A stretch of 38,149 nucleotides of DNA from Mesotaenium endlicherianum. Taxonomy: Eukaryota; Streptophyta; Zygnematophyceae; Zygnematales; Mesotaeniaceae. Of this stretch, positions 19,814 to 30,148 are shown one piece after another. The notes under the pieces are model-generated. The model was not told the DNA's origin. It did no database searches and saw only the letters and a list, made by a program, of their open reading frames with translations. Where the stretch lies: contig WELA01010110.1 in the NCBI GenBank assembly GCA_009602735.1, positions 585,960-624,108 on the forward strand, read 5' to 3'. Each line of letters begins with the position of its first letter. Position 1 is the stretch's first letter. Made by a program: the position numbers and the translations under genes.

Positions 19814-20532
19814 TGTAATGAATCAGTATATTGGTTGATATAATATTCAATTAAGTATAATAGTTAAATAAGTTCAATCTGTTGAACTCTAGTTAATATT
19901 CAGTCTGCTGGATTTTATGAAAATATCAGTTTAATGACTCAACCGAAAGCAGCAGGCTGAAGTCAACTTAAGTCAGCTTCCTGACACATTCTTTGACAGC
20001 CAGCTGAATTCCGTACTCGTTCGCAGCAAATTGCCTAGATATGCATCTAAGGGTGATATGCTAGATGAATGGCCAAATGACATCCCTAGGATGGATGGCG
20101 ATTCGGGATGATGGGAGATGGCGGTGGATTTGGTTAACTGAGGTCCTACCAACGCAATTAACTCCCGGGTAGGCGGTGCTATCGCATTTGCCGTTGAACA
20201 GTAAACTCATTCCATGTACATATGCTAGGAATTGCTTTCGAGTTAGGGATTCGGAAACGAGGCCAATTCTTTTGTACTGTTTACTGAGAGATATCAGGAT
20301 CCAAGGTGAGAAGCCATTGATATGCACTGTCTTCTAGCCTTGCTTATATATGAGTTTATGGATTGCAATATTGATGCTAGTTTACTTGCACTTGACTAGC
20401 GAGTATTGTCCACTGCTAGTGTGTTGTCCTTTGCTGTTTCATCAATTAACATAAAATACTATAAAGGTTACTCGTTGATATAAAGATCTTAATTAATTGT
20501 TAATCGCCTATTTGGTAAGTCGATTCATTTCA
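19814..20532 (+). mobile_element. LTR A (719 bp, plus orientation)
   Basis: Begins TGTAATGAATC and ends GATTCATTTCA, so it has TG...CA ends within an imperfect 11-bp terminal inverted repeat. A TATA-like CTTATATATGAG lies near 20341-20352. It is the most diverged LTR copy in the window. The bases to its left (GGGAT) and right (GGGCG) are not a target duplication. Confidence 0.9.
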
Positions 20533-21650
20533 GGGCGTCACATACTTCCATCCATAAGAACTTAGTTAAGCGGCTAAGGCTGCCTACTGTCACCCAAGGT
20601 AATAAAACAATATTCCTTGGAGATGCCTCAAGTATCCCGAGAGGAATTATAAACAAGCCTATTGAGGTCCAGTTAGGTTCTGGCATTGCAGTTCTAACTG
20701 AAACGCTTACATTTGAGGTACTCAACAGTGGCTTTTATGATCTCGTGCTAGGCAGGTCCTAGCTTAATAGACATCAAGCTGAAGTGTGTTGGTGCAGAGG
20801 TACAGTTAAAGTGAGAGGAGCCAGTGATGGGCAGACTAACTTGGCACCCACCAGTGCTCTTCCTCTTGTCCTGTATGGATGGCAAATGAAGGAAGAGAAG
20901 AGGCTTCCAGGAAGATGCAAATTGCTGAATGCATAGAACCAGAAGGAAGACAAGATGTTCTGTCAACTGCTGAAAGAGGTACCTCCTCAACCTGAGGAAG
21001 TGGTTGAGAAAAAGGTAAGCCCTCCGGAGCACCCTACTGCTGCAAAAAATGTTGCTCAGTACACTGATGTTTTCAATATGTCTCCAGGACTACCCCCTAA
21101 GAGGGAAGTGGATCACAAGATTGACTTACTACCTGGGAGTCAGCCACCCTGGCAACGCACTTATGGCTTGTCTTATGTGGAGAGCGAAGAGTTGAAAACA
21201 CAGATTGCAGAGGTTGAGGAAAATGGTTACATTTCCCCCAGTAAATCACCTTATGGCGCACCCATTCTCTTTGTTAAGAAAAAAGAGAGGAGTATGCGGA
21301 TGTGTGTTGATTACAGAGCTCTTAACAGAATTACAGTAAAGAACAGGTAGGCTTTACCCAGAAATCGAGGACTTGCTTGATACCCTGTCTGGTGCTAAAG
21401 TGTTCAGTAAGATAGATCTCAAGAGTGGTTATCATTAAATCAGAATTGCTGAGGGGGATGAACACGAGACTGCCTTTCGCACACGTTATGGACACTATGA
21501 GTTCAACGTGTGGACTGACTGATGCTCCTGCAACCTTCATGGGTGCTATGAATGATATTTTCAAACCTTACCTGGATAAGTTTGTGCAAGTCTTCCTAGA
21601 TGATATTTTAATTTTCTCTAAGGATGAAGCACAGCATGCTGAACACTTAA
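20533..21650 (+). pseudogene. Ty3/gypsy pol fragment (protease to start of reverse transcriptase palm)
   Basis: Translates in pieces to the same protein as the intact pol at 32598-36160: [18 protein letters not shown] (protease flank), then the linker, then [28 protein letters not shown] and [19 protein letters not shown] of the reverse transcriptase. It is broken by nonsense codons (a Trp codon now TAG near 20759, others near 20935, 21347 and a Gln codon now TAA near 21436) and by small deletions near 20930 and 21510. Its right end stops inside pol exactly at TTAA 21647-21650, where unrelated DNA begins; its left end is the LTR border. An old, dead copy of the same family. Confidence 0.9.
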
Positions 21651-21979
21651 CACTAGATAGCCCATAGAATCACACTTGGTGCAAGACACATATTTTGGTT
21701 CATTTTGAGAGCTCCCTGGTTTAGGCTAGCATTTTCTGTATATTTAATCATTTTTTACGAAATTAGGTTCAAACGATTGGGAACATCGCAAGGAGTCTGC
21801 GATTAAATTCGCAAACAAAACCGACGAGTACAGACAAAGGTACGGGTGAAAACGTACGATCCAAAATCTGGATCAAAATCAATTTCGCCTGTTCAATGTC
21901 TGTTCGAATTGCGGTTTTTCGCGACTGACAGCAACTGCTTCTTCCTTCTTCTTTGTCGCTCTTCTTGAATTCGTCCGCC
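21647..21979 (+). mobile_element. Putative left end of a piggyBac-type transposon, at TTAA
   Basis: The pol fragment is interrupted exactly after TTAA, a sequence present at this place in the uninterrupted pol copies. The inserted DNA begins CACTAGATAGCCC, similar to the CCCTAGA-type ends of piggyBac elements, which insert at TTAA. It contains an inner inverted repeat TCGCA/TGCGA near 21787-21803. The right end is not in the window because a gypsy element has inserted into it. Confidence 0.5.
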
Positions 21980-22738
21980 ATGGCTGTAGGAGAGAGTTCT
22001 AGGAGTCCTATGCTAGGGTTGTACATATTTGTGAGTTCAGTTTATTTCGGACGAGTATGGGCATATGAGCAATTCAGTGATGAATGTGAACAAATGTTTC
22101 TGAGAGGAGAGGTAAAGAAAGAAATGAAGGGGAAGAAGGATGACACTCTCTTTCAAGTCTTGTTTGAGTATGATGGGACAAAGGTAAAATTTACTGCTAA
22201 GTTTGTAGAGGGTCATCTTAACGCCGACGACGGGTTTGAGCAATGTTTAGCCGCGGGTGCGTATAAGAAGAAAGTACCATATGTGCCTGACAGCCAGCCC
22301 TCACAGCCTGATTCGGAAGGCCCGCTTGTTCCTCTTACACTAGAGTTATCCTTGCCTGATGAGGAACTCGATGAGAGTGAGGAACTTTCGTCTGTGGCCG
22401 AGAAGAGAAAGAGGGGGAGGCCTTTAGGTGTGAGTAGGATAACAGCTCGTGCACAAAGGAGCAAAATCAAACAAGCACAGACAGCAGCAGATAGGAAAGA
22501 AAAAAGAAAGTCCAAAGTTCTGGACTTTGATAGTGATGCAGGCACTGCCAATGAGGCCGAAAGTTCAGAATCTGATTCGGACGAGGAGGATGCACAAGTG
22601 CTACTCCTAAGCATGCAAGAAGACAATGGAGTTGCTGAGGAGCTCCTTGAAGAATGGAGCTGGAGGGAGGCTGCCCCTGGAGAGACATATGAGGACATGT
22701 TATTGAAGCCCTCTGAAATGTATCAACTTACCAAATAG
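21980..22738 (+). CDS. N-terminal part of a probable transposon protein, cut off by LTR B
   Basis: ATG at 21980 sits in a good context (GCCATGG); the frame runs 252 codons, the last seven of which (EMYQLTK) are encoded by the LTR that begins at 22714. Visible features: a compact stretch with LFEYDGTKVKFTAKFVEGHL at about residues 60-80 that looks like a small beta-barrel chromatin-reader fold; an AT-hook-like KRKRGRPLG near residue 140; and an acidic stretch (SESDSDEED) followed by EEWSWREAAPGETYEDM. Acidic, low-complexity N-termini are usual for piggyBac transposases, and position just inside a TTAA end supports that, but no catalytic DDD domain is present to prove it. Residue 1 could also be placed at an upstream ATG. 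Confidence 0.5.
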   Translation: MAVGESSRSPMLGLYIFVSSVYFGRVWAYEQFSDECEQMFLRGEVKKEMKGKKDDTLFQVLFEYDGTKVKFTAKFVEGHLNADDGFEQCLAAGAYKKKVPYVPDSQPSQPDSEGPLVPLTLELSLPDEELDESEELSSVAEKRKRGRPLGVSRITARAQRSKIKQAQTAADRKEKRKSKVLDFDSDAGTANEAESSESDSDEEDAQVLLLSMQEDNGVAEELLEEWSWREAAPGETYEDMLLKPSEMYQLTK

Positions 22739-23434
22739 GCAATTAATAATTAATAAAGATCTTCATATCAGCAAGTAATCTTTATGGTATTTTTCGTTAA
22801 CTGATTAAACGGCAAAGGACAACACACTAGCAATGAACAATACTCGTAAGTCAAATGCGAGTAAACTAGCATCAATAATGCAAATCAGTAAACTCATACA
22901 TAAGCAAGGTTAGAAGACAGTGCGTATCAATGGCTTCTCGCCTTGGATTCAAATCTCTCTCAGTCAGCTGTACAAGAGAGTTGGCCTCGTTTCCGAATAC
23001 CGAACTCGAGAGCAATGCCTAGCATATGTACATGGAATGAGTTTACTGTTCAACGGTCAGTGCGATGGCACCGCCTACCCGGGAGTTAACCACGTTGGTA
23101 GGACCTCGCTTAACCAGATCCACCGCCATCTCCCATCACCCCGAATAGCCATCCATCATAGGGATGTCATCTGGCCATTCATCTAGCATATCGTACTAAG
23201 GTGTATGTCAAGGCAGTTCGCTGCTACCGAGTACGGAAGTCAGCGGGCTGTCAAATAATGGATCAGCAAGCTGACTTATATGGACTTCAGCCTGCTGCTT
23301 CCGGCTGAGTCATTAAACTATTATTTATGTAAAGTCCAGCAGACTGACTATTAACTAAAGTTCAGCAGGCTGAACTTATTTAACTATAATATTTAAATGA
23401 ATATTACACCTAATAATATACTGATTCATTACAA
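22714..23434 (-). mobile_element. LTR B (721 bp), 3' LTR of the minus-strand gypsy copy
   Basis: Ends TGAAATG...TTACA in plus-strand reading, the reverse complement of the TGTAATG...TTTCA family. It is preceded in element sense by the polypurine tract at 23435-23447. The left flanking pentamer CCCTC should recur beyond the 5' LTR, which is truncated. Confidence 0.92.
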
Positions 23435-23447
23435 TCCCTCCAACTTA
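23435..23447 (-). other. Polypurine tract, minus-strand gypsy copy
   Basis: Reads AAGTTGGAGGGAT on the minus strand, abutting LTR B. Confidence 0.8.
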
Positions 23448-23545
23448 ACTTGTTGTCGCCTCGACAACATTAAACTGCCAAAGCCTTAAATAAGGAACTG
23501 ACCCCGACCAGCCTCCCCTACTGACTGTCTTTTTAGCCTGTCAAC

Positions 23546-25222
23546 TTAAGGGGTTGTTCCTGGGGCTTCAGGATCAGGAGACGGAGATCTGGACCTAGAT
23601 CTGGACAGCCCTCTAGGTCTGTCAGCTGGCCTTCTAAAGAACCCTGTTTGCTCTAAAGTTGGACCTCGAGGAGAACGAAGGATGGTAGCCTGCTCTTCAA
23701 CCACTTGGGTGTTGATGCCCACATAGACAGGCATTCCAGTAGGATGCTGAAATACATTGGCTAGAGGTACATGCCCCTGAGCGGAGGGGGAGGCTGGCAT
23801 ACCTCTGGCCCACCCGCGTGTCCCTCTTCTGGCACCCCTGTCCTCTGGGGATTTCTGCCTGTGTCTGCTGCCCAGTACAGTCAGATCAGCTTCTTCCCCT
23901 GCTTGGGCAGGTGGGCTGGGGGAGCGAGCGCGGGGTCCAGTTGTCGCCATAACGGGGATCACGTTCCAAATACCTGATCGTGGTTCTTTAGGAGGCGCCC
24001 CTGCCTGCCCCTGGGTATCCTGAGTACCTGCTGCTGATGCTTCTCCTCTGCCTTGTTCTTCTTCCTCATCCTCCTCATCCTCCTCCTCGGAGAGAGTAGG
24101 GGTCTCGTCCACTAAGTCGTCCTGCTCCCTAGTAAACATGGAGTAGTCTACCGACCTCCCTTTCTTAGGGCGCGCTGGAGGTTGCTTGGCCTTCAGCCTG
24201 CTGATATCTATCCGGCCTACATTCTTTGCCCATTTGACAAAAGTATGCTTTCCCTTAGAGAAGTAGTCTCTTCCCCTCCTCCTATGCTCCTTGGTCTCTG
24301 CATTCATATTGCTCAGGCATCCATTCAGCCTGGGATCCCAAGGGGCAATGTGAGGTGGTAGGATGAGATAGCCGTCTAGGCCATAGTGGAAGTCATCCGG
24401 TTGGGCTCGGTCACACTCCTGCTTCTTATTTGTGACGGTCATCCACCTCCAGTCTGTTGGCGACTGGTGGTACTGGGGTCCGTGCTCAGCCTTCCTCAGT
24501 TTACACGGGAACCAGTGGGGAGAGAACATCTGCTGTCCTGCTTCCCTGGCCAAGTACTCCCAGCTCCTTCTCTCAACTTCATTTTAAGCTGGCAGTAGTG
24601 TGAGGTAGAATACCGTATCCGTAAAGCTATCGGGCCGCATGCTCACCATCCGGATGAGTCTCTGATCTCCCACTATTCCCGAAATGGGGACCGGTTTGTC
24701 CTCTGAATCATCTGCAAGATACAGGGCCTGCTCTGCTGTATAGCCCACCATCTTGGCATAATCTTCATAGAGGACCACACCAGTGTGTGTCTCGATGTAC
24801 CTATCCAGTGCTGCAGCTCCTTCCCTCTGTAGCAGTGTTGTCTGTTCCAGCCTGTTGATCTCCTGGGCTGCCAGCAATGCTTCCTTCAGGTTATCGAAGT
24901 TTTGGCCACCCACCACAGTATACCTGTAAGTGGCCAAGCTCTTCTGTCTGTCCGCTTCAATCTTTTTCCTTTTCTCCTCCTCTGCCGCTGCCGCTTCTTC
25001 TTGTTGTTTCTTCTGTCTCTCCTCCTCAGCTTTCCTGAGGTTTTCCGCTTCCTGATCCTTCTTCCTCTGTGCCTCTTCTGCCGCCTCTTGTTGTTTGCGG
25101 ACCCTTTCTTGTTCTCTCCTGGTGAGGGACGTCGCCGCCAGCTCCTTCTGGTATTGCTCCATTGTCCTCCTGGCTTCTTCTGCCTTGCGCTTTCTGTCCT
25201 CCTTTTGTGTGGTGGGCGCCAT
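23546..25222 (-). pseudogene. ORF3 of the gypsy element, after integrase, with one nonsense codon
   Basis: ATG at 25222 (MAPTTQKEDRKRK) to stop at 23546 is one frame of 558 codons, interrupted only by TAA at 24586-24584; the diverged copy has a Tyr codon there. Order of parts: residues 1 to about 110 a strongly charged Lys/Arg/Glu coiled coil; about 125-215 an unknown compact domain (YRYTVVGGQNFDNLKEALLA, VLYEDYAKMVGYT, RLIRMVSMRPDSF); then ERRSWEYLAR, HWFPCKLRK, PTDWRWMT and LILPPHIAPWDPRLNG; then a basic region, an acidic run (SEEEDEEDEEEEQ), and a tail ending in SRSRSRSPSPDP. No signal peptide, membrane segment, zinc knuckle or protease motif is seen. It lies between the chromodomain end of pol and the 3' LTR, same strand, where retroviruses carry env. 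Function unknown. Confidence 0.8.
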
Positions 25223-25223
25223 C

Positions 25224-25326
25224 CTGCACATGTAACCAGGGCACAAGTTAGTAGGATATGGACCTTTGTCATAGGGATTGCAGGAAGTATGTTAGTATTT
25301 AGTATAGTGGCTTCGCTGCTGTTTAC
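25224..25326 (-). other. Putative 103-nt intron before ORF3
   Basis: Donor G|GTAAAC, acceptor TGTGCAG|G one base before the ORF3 ATG, and two TACTAAC branch-point-like motifs inside. The second gypsy copy has an intron of exactly the same length at 37075-37177. It would allow ORF3 to be made from a spliced RNA; splicing itself is inferred. Confidence 0.55.
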
Positions 25327-25613
25327 CTTACAGGGTGGTTGCTAAAAGTTGACGTAGTTGCGATGCGCTAAACATAAACGTATGATTGTGTTGTAGGGTG
25401 AGTTAAGTGATGTAGTGTTGTGCGAGACCCTTTTTCCTTCAGCTCAAGGTGCTTTATGTGGGCCAGGCTATTCCCTCTGTCACTATGCTGACACTTAGGA
25501 GTCACGTAACTGTCCCTTTATCGCTCTCGCTCACTAACTGTCATACATTTTCCCCTCCAACTTAAATGAAGACAGGACCGCCTGTCACCTTCCCGTGTCA
25601 ACTGAAATGACAG
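25327..25613 (-). other. Non-coding spacer between pol and ORF3
   Basis: 287 bp with no coding frame. In element sense it holds the internal polypurine-like motif and then TGTATGACAGTTAG, GCGATAAAGG and CACATAAAGC, which could serve as promoter-like boxes. The plus-strand copy lacks about 130 bp of it. Confidence 0.6.
25548..25563 (-). other. Internal polypurine-tract-like motif
   Basis: AAGTTGGAGGGGAAAA on the minus strand shares its first ten bases with the terminal tract AAGTTGGAGGGAT and is followed by TGTATGAC. It resembles a central polypurine tract or the relic of an ancestral 3' end. Confidence 0.6.
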
Positions 25614-28600
25614 TTATGGAGGGACTCCAGCGGCCCGAAGGTGGAACCGTGTCAACGCCCCTTTGGCATTGGTCAAGTGGTCCTTAAACTCCCAAGTGTC
25701 CCCAGAGGCATCGTAACCCTTCCATCGAATGAGGTATTTCATGACATATTTAGACGATCGACGGACCGAGCGAGCGTCTAAAATCTCATCGACCTCATAT
25801 TCCTCAGGGTTGCCGTCCCGGACAGCGGGGACCGGTCCCGGTTGGACAGGTAACCGACCTGTGAACAGTGTATCACCTTTGATGTATGGTTCCAGGAGGG
25901 AGACATTAAAGACCGTGTGACCCTTGTATTCAGCTGACATATTCAGTTTGTAAGCATTCTGACCGATACGATGTACCACCGAATATGGACCGACCCAGAC
26001 AGGACCAAGCTTTTTCTTGACCACACCAGGGAGGTACAGGTGCTGAGAATGCAGTTTGACTAAATCCCCCTTGGAAAATGTCAGTTCCCGACGGTGTTGA
26101 TTAGCGTATTTTTGTTGGTTTTCTTGGGCCTTGTGCAGGTTTCGTTGGACTTCTGACAGGGTGTCAGCAAACTCCTGAGTTAACTGGAGGGAGACCGGGT
26201 TGTCAATCCCTTCAGGGCCAGTTAAAGACTCCCCCAGTACATCTAAAGGAGACTTAGGAACTCTACCCAGGCTGAGTTCAAAAGGAGTCTTGCCCGTTGA
26301 CGCGTGCACCGCACTGTTGACCGCAAACTGAATTTGAGGCAACAGGTCATCCCAATTATCTTGTTTTTGGTTAATATATGCTCCCAGCACTTCCTGCAGA
26401 ACTCGATTAGTTCTTTCAGTCTGCCCATCAGTCTGAGGGTGGTTTGCTGTGCTGAGCAGCTGTTTGACTCCCATTAACCCCATTAAAGCTCTCCAGAACT
26501 TAGAGGTGAATTTTGAGTCTCTGTCTGAGATGATATTAGAAGGTAGCCCATGTTGGCATACTACATGGTTGTAAAACTGTCTCGCTGTTTCGAGTGCAGT
26601 GACTTTGACAGTTGTGGGGATGAAAATGACCATTTTTGTCAGTTTATCCACGACTACCAATATCGAACCATGCCCATTAGCAGTTCGTGGCAGTGTGACC
26701 ACCCAGTCCATGGATATAGTTTCCCAGCGTCCAGCTGGGATGGGCAGTGGCTGCAAGAGACCTCCGAGTGGTGTCTGCCGAGACTTATTTCTCTGACACT
26801 GGTCACAAGACTTGACATATTTCAAGACCTCCCAGGGTGACCCCTTCCGATGATAATGTTTTGCCAGTTTGCCAACAGATTTGGCCTGCCCCAAATGTCC
26901 ACCCAGGAGACTGTCATGAGCTTGACTCAGTAAGAGAGACCTTATTTCCAAGTTATTAGGAATGACCAGTTTCAGCCTGCCTGAAGTGGTTTCAGTCACC
27001 CAGACCCCTCCCTTCAGCTTATACCCGAGTGCGGTAGCACGACACACACCATTAGTGGGGCTGGGCTCAAATGTTGGGTCAGAAAGGTAGACTTTCCTAA
27101 GTTGTTCAAGGAAGGACTTTTTCACCTTTAGTGAAGTGAGTGCACACAGGACTTTATCTACAGTATGCTGACTAAAGTTCCTTTCTTGCAAGTCAGGTCT
27201 TCTAGAGAGTGCATCAGCAGGATTCAACTTCCCTGGTTTGTAGTCGATCTGGACTTGGAACTGCTCCAGCATCTGGCTCCAGCGGTTCTCCCTCCTCGAC
27301 AGCTTGGACTTCTTCTGAAAGTGGGTCAGAGCTAGATGATCTGTAATCACCTTAAAAGCTTTACCATGTAAGTATGCTCTCCATTGTTTGAGTACATGAA
27401 TGATAGCTAGCAGCTCTTTATCATGCACTGAGTAATTAATCTCCGCTGGATTAAATTTCATAGACTCATACAACACAGGATGCCACTCCTGCCGTACCTT
27501 ACCATCCTTTGTGGTTTTGTCAGCAGGCTGCAACAAAATAGCACCCATGGCAAAATCAGAGGCATCAGTAACCACCTGCACCGGTTTGCTGGGGTCATAC
27601 ACGGCTAGCACTGGGGCAGAACAAAGGGCATCTTTAAGGGTCTGGAAGGCAGCCTGCTGCTCTTCCCCCCACACATACCCGATGTCTTTCTTAGTAAGGT
27701 CAGTCAGTTTACTGGCCTTTGTGGAATAATTCTCAATAAATCTCCTATAGTAGTTAGCCAACCCGAGGAAGGATCTAACTTCAGAGACAGACTGCGGTAG
27801 TGGCCAGTCCCTTATGGTCTGGACTTTCTTAGGATCCACACTGATGCCCTCTTTACTGACAACGTGGCCTAAGATGTCAATACTTTCCTTAAAGAAATCA
27901 CACTTCCTCATTTTAGCATATATGTGATTTTTCCCAAAGTGTCCAGGACTGTCTTTAAGTGTTCAGTGTGCTGAGCTTCATCTTTAGAGAAAATTAAAAT
28001 ATCATCCAGGAAAACTTGCACAAACTTATCCAAATAAGGTCTGAAAATGTCATTCATAGCACCCATGAAGGTAGCAGGAGCATTAGTCAGTCCAAATGGC
28101 ATCACGTTGAACTCATAGTGTCCATAACGTGTGCGGAAGGCAGTCTTGTGTTCATCCCCCTCAGCAATTCTGATTTGATGATAACCACTCTTGAGATCTA
28201 TCTTACTGAACACCTTAGCGCCAGACAGGGTATCAAGCAAGTCCTCGATTCTGGGTAAAGCATACTTGTTCTTTACTGTAATTCTGTTCAGGGCTCTGTA
28301 ATCCACACACATCCGCATACTGCCATACTTTTTCTTAACAAATAGGATGGGTGCGCCGTACGGTGATTTACTGGGAGAAATATAACCATTTTCCTCAAGC
28401 TCTGCAATCTGTGTTTTCAACTCCTCGCTCTCCACATAAGACAAGCCATACGTGCGTTGCCAAGGTGGCTGACTCCCAGGTAATAGATCAATCCTATGAT
28501 CTACTTCACGCTTAGGTGGTAGTCCTGGAGGCATATTAAACACATCAGTGTACTGAGCAACAATGTCTGCAGCAGTAGGGTGCTCCGGAGGGCTTACCTT

Positions 28601-29323
28601 TTTCTCCACCACTTCTTCAGGTTGAGGAGGTACCTCTCTTAGCAGCAGACAGAACATTCTGTCTTCCTTCGGGTTCCAGCTTTTGACGAACTCCATTGCA
28701 TTCAGCAACTTGCATCCTTCTGGAAGCCTCTTCTTTTCCTTCATTTGCCATCCACACAGGACAAGAGGAAGAGCATCGGTAAGTGCCCAGTCAGTCTGCC
28801 CATCACTGGCTCCTCTCACTTTAACTGTACCTCTGCTCCAACACACTTCAGCTTCATGTCTGTTAAGCGAGGACCTGCCTAGCACGAGATCATAAAAGCC
28901 AGTGTTGAGTACCTCAAAAGTAAGCGTTTCAGTTAGAATTGCAATGCCAGAACCTAACTGGACCTCAATAGGCTTGGTTATAACTCCTCCCGGGATACTT
29001 GAGGCATCTCCAAGGAATATTTTTCTATTCCCTTGGGTGACAGTAGGCAGCCTTAGCCGCTTAACTAAGTCCTTGTGGATAAAAGTATGTGACGCCCCTC
29101 CGTCAACAAATGCCCTCACCTTCCTACCTGCAATCATGCAATGCAGTAGGATAGGGGGAACTGTCTTTTCCTGACTTTCGCATTGTTCTCCTGACGTAGC
29201 AAAGAAATGTTGGATATCACGTGGAACAAGAGCATCCAGAGTGTGCACTCTCTGGACGTCTATATTGCTGATGGTCTCCTTTATCTGTTTGTCAGGCATG
29301 CATAGTGAATCCAGTTCAGCAGG
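25614..29323 (-). pseudogene. Ty3/gypsy pol: protease, RT, RNase H, integrase, chromodomain; one frameshift
   Basis: Read on the minus strand from the border of LTR C. Protease active site [10 protein letters not shown]; reverse transcriptase with [21 protein letters not shown] and FLDDIL; RNase H with [14 protein letters not shown]; integrase with the H-H-C-C zinc region ([10 protein letters not shown]), the DDE residues in SMDWVV, SDRDSKF and ERTNRVLQE, and the GPVWVGPY motif; and a C-terminal chromodomain ([18 protein letters not shown]). This order with a chromodomain places the element among chromoviruses. A one-base deletion near 27934 (GCGG in the intact copy, GGG here) shifts the frame between 29323-27908 and 27911-25614. 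Upstream the frame continues across the LTR C insertion into the -1 frame overlapping the end of gag. Confidence 0.93.
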
Positions 29324-30044
29324 TGAAATGAATCGACTTACCAAATATGCGATTAACAGTTAATAAAGATCTTTATATCAACAAGTAATCTTTATGGTAT
29401 TTTTCGTTAACTGATTAAACGGCAAAGGACAACACACTAGCAATGAATAATACTCGTAAGTCAAATGCGAGTAAACTAGCATTAATAATGCAAATCAGTA
29501 GACTCATACATAAGCAAGGTTAGAAGACAGTGCGTATCAATGGCTTCTTGCCTTGGATTCAGATGTCTCTCAGTAAGCTGTACAAGAGAGTTGGCCTCGT
29601 TTCCGAATGCCGAACTCGAGAGCAATGCCTAGCATATCTTCATGGAATGAGTTTACTGTTCAACGGTCAGTGCGATGGCACCGCCTACCCGGGAGTTAAC
29701 CACGTTGGTAGGACCTCGGTTAACCAAATCCACCGCCATCTCCCATCATCCCGAATAGCCATCCATCATAGGGATGTCATCTGGCCATTCATCTAGCATG
29801 TCGTACTTAGATGCACATCAAGGCGGTTTGCTGCTATCGAGTACGAAAGTCAGTTGGCTGTCAAAGAATGTGTCAGCAAGCTGACTTAAGTTGACTTCAG
29901 CCTGCTGCTTTCGGCCGAGTCATTAGACTGATATTAGATATGAAGTTCAGCAGACTGATCATTAACTAGAGTTCAGCAGGCTGAACTTATTTATCTATTA
30001 TATTTAAATGAATATTATATCAACTAATATACTGATTCATTACA
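29324..30044 (-). mobile_element. LTR C (721 bp), solo LTR inside the minus-strand gypsy copy
   Basis: Complete LTR flanked by the 5-bp direct repeat GCAGG (29319-29323 and 30045-30049). It splits the reading frame between the end of gag and the protease; deleting it with one GCAGG leaves the pol frame continuous. No primer site or polypurine tract adjoins it. Confidence 0.92.
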
Positions 30045-30106
30045 GCAGGACCCATAATACCTGCTAAGAGGGCAGCTAGTGACGACTCACTATCTCTAGC
30101 ATCCTC

Positions 30107-30148
30107 ACAGTCAGTAGACTGGATTATTGACTGTTGCTGTCTTTTAAA
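30107..30148 (-). promoter_or_regulatory. -1 ribosomal frameshift signal between gag and pol
   Basis: On the minus strand the gag frame reads ..TCT TTA AAA.., containing the heptamer T TTA AAA (30148-30142) in the X XXY YYZ register. After a 7-nt spacer GACAGCA comes a 7-bp stem ACAGTCA (30134-30128) and TGACTGT (30113-30107) with a 14-nt loop. The gag stop TAA lies 15 nt past the heptamer at 30126-30124, and the -1 frame is open into protease. Confidence 0.7.

Noticed and set aside
20061..20327. An 88-codon frame antisense to every LTR (also 22920-23186, 29530-29796, 36387-36653)
   Set aside because: It starts at GTG in all copies, lies entirely inside the LTRs and shows ordinary substitutions; its conservation is explained by the young age of the LTRs.
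23546..25222. ORF3 as a retroviral env gene
   Set aside because: No signal peptide, transmembrane helix, fusion-peptide-like or furin-like site is visible; only its position resembles env.
24902..25345. A hydrophobic leucine/phenylalanine-rich frame opposite ORF3
   Set aside because: It is the antisense shadow of the Lys/Glu-rich coiled coil of ORF3, not a membrane protein.
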